The translations under genes and the position numbers were made by a program. From positions 298,659 to 362,658 of the forward strand of contig NZ_LMFP01000013.1 in the NCBI RefSeq assembly GCF_001426885.1: a stretch of 64,000 bases of DNA. Direction: 5' to 3'. Each line of letters starts with the position of its first letter. The first letter of the stretch is position 1. The DNA is from Pelomonas sp. Root1444. Its GTDB lineage: Bacteria; Pseudomonadota; Gammaproteobacteria; Burkholderiales; Burkholderiaceae_C. This document shows positions 59,121-64,000 of this stretch, piece by piece. The notes below the pieces were generated by a model. That model was not told the origin of the DNA. It did no database searches and was given only the letters and a program-made list of their open reading frames with translations.

Positions 59121-62100
59121 TCAGCCAGAGCCGACCGCGTCCTTGGCCGTGCCTCGCGCCACCTGCAGCCGCGGCTCGGTGAGCCAGCCGCTCAGGCTGT
59201 AGGGCGCCTCGCGCGGCGGCAGGCCGTCGGCGCGGACGGCGCCCACATGGCCGTCGCGGCCCTGCCCCTTGGCGGCGTACAGCGCCGAATCGGCCAGCGC
59301 CAGGCAGGCACGCCAGTCCCACAGCCGCGGCTGCTTCGGGTCCAGCGGGAAGGCGCAGAAGCCGATGGAGACGGTCACATGCACCGTCTCGCCCCCACCG
59401 ATGTCGAACGGCTGCTCGCGCACCGCGGCGCAGACGCGCGCGGCCAGCTCGGGCGCGTCGCGGCGCTCGGTCTCGCGGGCCAGCGCAAGCACCTCCTCGC
59501 CGCCCCAGCGCACCAGCGAATCGGTCTCGCGGAAGACCTGGCGCAGCCGCTGGGCCAGCTGCACCAGCACCGCGTCGCCGGCAGCATGGCCATGCTGGTC
59601 GTTGATGCGTTTGAAGTGGTCCACGTCCAGCAGCATCAGCAGCAGGTCGGCCTTGGCGCCGATGGCATGGCCCGGGCCGTCGCCGGCCGGCGCCTCGAAG
59701 CGGCGCAGGCACAGGCGCAGGTCGTCGTCCAGCCGCATCTCCAGGTAGCGGCGGTTGCGCAGCCCGGTCAGCGCGTCGGTCAGGCTCAGCTCGCGCAGCT
59801 CGGCGGTGCGCTCGTCCACGAGGGTCTGCAGCTCGGCCTCGTGCCGGCGCAGCTTGCGGGTGCGCCAGCGCGTCCAGCCCCAGATGCCCGCCAGCCCGAG
59901 CAGCACGCCGCCGGCATGCGCGGGCGTGGTTTCCCACCAGGCCGGCGCCAGCTCGATGGGCAGCTGCAGCTGCTCGGTGCCCCACAGCGTCTGGTGCGAC
60001 GTGGCGCGCACCTGCAAGGTGTAGTGGCCCGGCCGCAGCGGCCCGAAGCTGGGGTTGCGCGCGCTGGCGTCGACACGCGTCCATTCGCTGTCCAGCCCCA
60101 GCAGGCGGTACTCGTAGCGCGGCCGCGCCGGGTCGGCATAGTCCAGCGCCGCGAACTCGATGGACAGCGTGCGCTTGCCCGGCGGCAGCGCCAGGCCCGC
60201 GCCGGGCGGGCGCATGAGGCCCTGCGGCTGGCCGTTGACGCGCAGGCCGGCGATGACCAGCGGCGGGCTGGTGGCCGGGGCGCGCCAGGCCTGGGGCTGC
60301 ACGCGCAACAGGCCGCGGCTGCCGCCGAACAGCAGTGCGCCGCCGGGCAGCTCGGCGCTGGCGAAGAACCAGAAGCTGCCGAAGTTCGCGCCCTCGGCGG
60401 CGCCGAAGCTGTCGATGCGGTCGGTCGCCGGGTCGTAGACGTAGAGCTGGCTCCAGATGCGGCCCTGGCTGTCCTCGTGCAGGTTGCCGCCGAACACGCC
60501 TTCGACGCCAAGCCGCTCGCTGATGCGCTCGAAGCGCGCGCGGCCCGCGGCGTCCCAGCCGCGCAACCGGTGCAGGCCGCTGGCCGGCGTGTCCACCCAC
60601 AGCCGCCCGTCGCGGCTCCACAGCAGGGCCATGACGATGGGGGTGGACAGCGCCTCGCCGGGTGCCTGGGGCAGCGGCTCCAGGCCACCACCGCCCGCCT
60701 CGCGCTCGCGGAACAGGCCTTGCTGGCCGCCCACCCACAGCCGGCCGTCGGGCGCCTCACGCACGGTGTAGACGCCGCCGTGCAGGCGCGCCTCGCCCAG
60801 CGGCTGCACGCGCTCCAGCGCCGCCGCCGTGGCGCCGTCCAGGCGGTACAGGCCTTCCTGCATGCCCAGCCAGACACTGCCGTCGGCGCGCGGCAGCAGC
60901 TGCTGCGCGCGGCCACCGTCCAGCGGCCAGTCGCGCAGCAGGCGGCCGTCGGGCGCGCGGTGCTCCAGGCGGCCGGCCGCGGCCATCCACAGGCTGCCGT
61001 CGGCCGCCTCGGCCATCATCTCGACGACGTTGCGCCGCTCGCGCGGCCAGCTGCCCAGCGTCGCCAGCTCGCGGCCAGGCCGGCCGTCCAGCCGCACCAC
61101 CTGGCCGGCCTGCGCGGCCGCCAGCACCTCGCCGCTGCGCAACGCCAGCACGGCGCGCACGTCCGCCTCGGCCAGCGGGCCGGCCGGGTCGGCATCGGGC
61201 CCGCGCACCGCCAGCGCGGGGTGGTGGAGGTGGCGCTGCACGCCCAGGCCATAGCCGCTGACCCACATCGCGCCGCTCTGGTCGCGCAGCAGGCCGCTGA
61301 TGTCGTTGCCGGCCAGGCCCGTGACGCGACGCGGGTCCTGCCGCAGCCGGGCGTCGATGTGGCCGCTGGCCGGGTTCACCCAGAAGAGGCCGCCCTTGCT
61401 ACCCACCCAGAGCCGGCCGTCGGCGCCTTCGGCCAGCGCGTGGACGGCATGGCCCAGCGTTTGCACCCAACGCACCTGGCCCTGCTCGACGACGCCCAGG
61501 CGCCCGTCCTGCGTGCCCAGCCAGAGGCGGCCGCCGCGGTCTTCGGCCAGCGCCAGCACCGGCGCGCCGTCCGCCAGGCCGGGGAGGGCCACGTCTTGCC
61601 AGCCGCCCTTCACGCGCCGGGACAGGCCGCGCCAGTGCCCGGCCCACACCGTGCCGTCGGCGCCGACATGCAGCGCCAGCACGCGCGCCTCGGCCTGGCC
61701 GCGCCAGTCCAGCGCCTGCGGCTCGAAGCGTTTCGTCCGCGGGTCGTAGCGCTGCAGGCCGCGCCCCATGGTGCCGACCCAGACGGCGCCGTCACGGTCC
61801 TCGGCCAGCGCGCGGATGGGCGCCTGCGGGCCGCTGTCGGCATGGCTGGCCACGCGGTCCTGCCCCGGCTCATAGGCGACCAGGCCCTTGAACTCGGTGC
61901 CTATCCACATGCGCCCGTCGGCCCCGGGGGCCAGCGCGCGCACCCAGCCCAGGTTGCGCTGCGACGGCGTGTCGCCCGCCAGCTCGATGGGCCGCAGCCG
62001 GTAGCCGTCGTAGCGCGTCAGCCCCTTGCTCGTCGCGATCCACATGAACCCCGCTCGGTCCTGCGCGATCGCCGGCACCGAGTTCTGCGGCACGGCGACG

Positions 62101-62198
62101 CTGCGGAATTGCACCTCCAGCGGGCCGGCGTCGGCCAGGGCCAGGCCCATGCCAAGGGCCGTCAACCAGGCCGCCAGGCCACGAACTAGGGGGTGCAT
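59121..62198 (-). CDS. Beta-propeller sensor diguanylate cyclase (GGDEF)
   Basis: A 1025-residue membrane protein. After a signal (LAAWLTALGMGLALADA) come about 12 or more two-component-regulator propeller repeats (pattern DGRMWIGTEFKGLV, DGAVWVGTMGRGLQRYD), then a Y_Y_Y domain (YEYRLLGLDSEWTRVD), a membrane helix (GGVLLGLAGIWGWTRW) and a GGDEF domain. The active site reads GGEE (about 899-902), a functional variant, with an RxxD inhibition site (RETD) five residues before. It makes cyclic di-GMP in response to a periplasmic signal. No EAL domain. Confidence 0.95.
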   Translation of the reverse strand: MHPLVRGLAAWLTALGMGLALADAGPLEVQFRSVAVPQNSVPAIAQDRAGFMWIATSKGLTRYDGYRLRPIELAGDTPSQRNLGWVRALAPGADGRMWIGTEFKGLVAYEPGQDRVASHADSGPQAPIRALAEDRDGAVWVGTMGRGLQRYDPRTKRFEPQALDWRGQAEARVLALHVGADGTVWAGHWRGLSRRVKGGWQDVALPGLADGAPVLALAEDRGGRLWLGTQDGRLGVVEQGQVRWVQTLGHAVHALAEGADGRLWVGSKGGLFWVNPASGHIDARLRQDPRRVTGLAGNDISGLLRDQSGAMWVSGYGLGVQRHLHHPALAVRGPDADPAGPLAEADVRAVLALRSGEVLAAAQAGQVVRLDGRPGRELATLGSWPRERRNVVEMMAEAADGSLWMAAAGRLEHRAPDGRLLRDWPLDGGRAQQLLPRADGSVWLGMQEGLYRLDGATAAALERVQPLGEARLHGGVYTVREAPDGRLWVGGQQGLFREREAGGGGLEPLPQAPGEALSTPIVMALLWSRDGRLWVDTPASGLHRLRGWDAAGRARFERISERLGVEGVFGGNLHEDSQGRIWSQLYVYDPATDRIDSFGAAEGANFGSFWFFASAELPGGALLFGGSRGLLRVQPQAWRAPATSPPLVIAGLRVNGQPQGLMRPPGAGLALPPGKRTLSIEFAALDYADPARPRYEYRLLGLDSEWTRVDASARNPSFGPLRPGHYTLQVRATSHQTLWGTEQLQLPIELAPAWWETTPAHAGGVLLGLAGIWGWTRWRTRKLRRHEAELQTLVDERTAELRELSLTDALTGLRNRRYLEMRLDDDLRLCLRRFEAPAGDGPGHAIGAKADLLLMLLDVDHFKRINDQHGHAAGDAVLVQLAQRLRQVFRETDSLVRWGGEEVLALARETERRDAPELAARVCAAVREQPFDIGGGETVHVTVSIGFCAFPLDPKQPRLWDWRACLALADSALYAAKGQGRDGHVGAVRADGLPPREAPYSLSGWLTEPRLQVARGTAKDAVGSG

Positions 62199-62318
62199 GG
62201 GGCGGCATCCTAAGCGGGCGATTCGCGCCTGACTGCCACCGGGGCCCGGCCGCGCCGCCGTTTCAGCGTTGCCCCTGCCGGCTCTCGTGAAACCCTTCGC
62301 GGATCCGCCTTGCCCCGT

Positions 62319-63002
<684 letters not shown>

Positions 63003-63005
63003 GGC

Positions 63006-64000
63006 TCAGTGGAGTTCGATGGACGGGGCGCCCGCAAAGGCGCGGTAGGGTGAGACGACGACCTGCTCGCCGGGCTGCAGGCCGCCCAGCACTTCGATGA
63101 CGCCGTCGGCGCGGCGGCCGAGTTGCAGCGGGCGGCGGTCGGCATGGCGGCCGTCGGCGGCCAGCACGAAGGCCCAGGCGCCGCCGGTGTCGGCGTAGAA
63201 GCCGGCGTCGGGCAGCAGCAGTGCCTGTTGCGTGTTGCCAAGCGTCAGGCGCACATCCAGGCCCTGGCCGACCTGCAGCGGCGGCGGCTCGGCATCGAAG
63301 GTGAGCTCGACGCTGAAGCGGCCGTCCTTCACCTGCGGGTCGATGCGGGCGACGTGCAGCGCGTGGTCGCGGCCGTCCTGCGTGAACCACGCAGCCAGGC
63401 CTTCGTGCACGCGGCCGAGGTGGTATTCGTCCAACCGCAGGTCCAGCTTGAAGCGGCCCAGGCTGTCCAGCCGTGCGATGCGCGTGCCGCTGCGCACGCT
63501 CTCGCCGACCTGCAGCGCGAGGCCCGTCACGCGGCCGGCCACCGGCGCGCGCACGGCCAGGCCTTCGCTGGCGGTGCGCATCGCGTCCAGCCGCCTGTTG
63601 AGGTCGGCCACGGCGCGCTGCATGGCCTGCACGGACTGCTCGCGCACGGCCAGCTCCTCGCGGCCGTCGGCCTGCTGCTGGGCGAACAGGCGTTCGGCCA
63701 TCGCGAGCTTGTCGGCCGAGTCCTCCAGCGCCGACGGCGACAGGAAGCCCTGCGCGGCCAGGCCGGCATTGCGCTGGTGCAGCCGGCGCACGCGCTCCAG
63801 CTCGAACTGGCCCTCCGTCAACGTGCGGCGCTGCAGGGCCTGCGCCTGCATCCACGCGGCACGCAACGTCGAGAAGTTGGCCAGCTGCTGCGCGGCCTCG
63901 CTGGAGCGTGCCATCAGTTCCTGCGCGCGCTGGGTGCTGTTGAGTACGACCAGCAGCTGGCCGGCCTCCACACGCGCGCCGTCCTTCACCAGCACCTGCT
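63006..64000 (-). CDS. Periplasmic adaptor (membrane fusion) protein, HlyD/MacA type, 5' end outside window
   Basis: At least 331 residues of an efflux adaptor. The visible part begins in the lipoyl half-domain ([19 protein letters not shown]), continues with a long helical hairpin (residues about 25-135), the second lipoyl half ([22 protein letters not shown]) and a beta-barrel domain ([31 protein letters not shown]). The N terminus with any membrane anchor or signal lies beyond the window. It would link the ABC pump to an outer-membrane channel. Confidence 0.9.
   Translation of the reverse strand, partial: QVLVKDGARVEAGQLLVVLNSTQRAQELMARSSEAAQQLANFSTLRAAWMQAQALQRRTLTEGQFELERVRRLHQRNAGLAAQGFLSPSALEDSADKLAMAERLFAQQQADGREELAVREQSVQAMQRAVADLNRRLDAMRTASEGLAVRAPVAGRVTGLALQVGESVRSGTRIARLDSLGRFKLDLRLDEYHLGRVHEGLAAWFTQDGRDHALHVARIDPQVKDGRFSVELTFDAEPPPLQVGQGLDVRLTLGNTQQALLLPDAGFYADTGGAWAFVLAADGRHADRRPLQLGRRADGVIEVLGGLQPGEQVVVSPYRAFAGAPSIELH

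Noticed and set aside
58962-62189. 1075-codon open frame on the plus strand
   Set aside because: Antisense of the propeller diguanylate cyclase; composition dominated by His, Arg, Gln and Ala with no domain.

Overview
The window is very GC-rich and densely coded. Its gene families (KefB-type antiporter, Burkholderia-like glutamate dehydrogenase, DUF2242 lipoprotein, paired LysR/SDR units, Suv3-like helicase) point to a betaproteobacterium of the order Burkholderiales, probably near Rubrivivax, Roseateles or Leptothrix. This placement is inferred from protein character, not from a database search. No rRNA, tRNA or CRISPR array was seen, and no integrase, replication or conjugation gene.

Layout. 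1-7.2 kb: end of a K+/H+ antiporter, glutamate dehydrogenase, then a tight operon in which an NrtA/SsuA-type ABC importer is interleaved with an SCO1/SenC protein and a small cupredoxin. 7.65-12.96 kb is an accessory island. It holds four small membrane-protein genes, all on the minus strand, separated by attC-like recombination sites. This is an integron cassette array without a visible integrase (CALIN-like). One attC is split by an IS110-family (IS1111-group) element whose 3' noncoding part contains short matches to its own insertion junctions, as expected for a guide (bridge/seek) RNA. An IS1182-family element and an inverted remnant of a related element flank the array.

13-22.6 kb: an outer-membrane-like protein, a large secreted lipoprotein, small envelope proteins, a PAP2 phosphatase and a two-domain M16 peptidase. 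22.7-27.3 kb: an ECF42-type sigma factor with PhnB/VOC, SRPBCC and YCII (DGPF) genes, a recognised conserved neighbourhood. 27.4-35 kb: an SPFH-domain protein with a periplasmic partner, Cu/Zn superoxide dismutase, a VOC protein, a DUF1801 protein and a two-component system with a coupled 78-residue protein. 35.4-42.4 kb: RidA, a Cys-cluster protein, metallo-beta-lactamase-fold enzymes, LysR regulators, an SDR, a DsbA/FrnE-like protein, and a deletion scar that fuses the remains of a LysR gene and an SDR gene.

42.4-54.2 kb: a DUF885 peptidase, a trypsin-like protease with a small coupled protein, a Suv3-like RNA helicase, a ParE-type toxin-antitoxin pair, an epimerase, a serine hydrolase, a POT peptide transporter, a glutathione transferase and a methyltransferase. 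54.2-59 kb: a periplasmic molybdenum hydroxylase (large Mo subunit, [2Fe-2S] subunit, cytochrome c) split by a repeat-rich gap. 59-64 kb: a beta-propeller diguanylate cyclase and the start of a MacAB-type efflux system that runs off the window.

Most of the window is ordinary chromosome. The island at 7.65-12.96 kb is the part with the clearest unusual biology.
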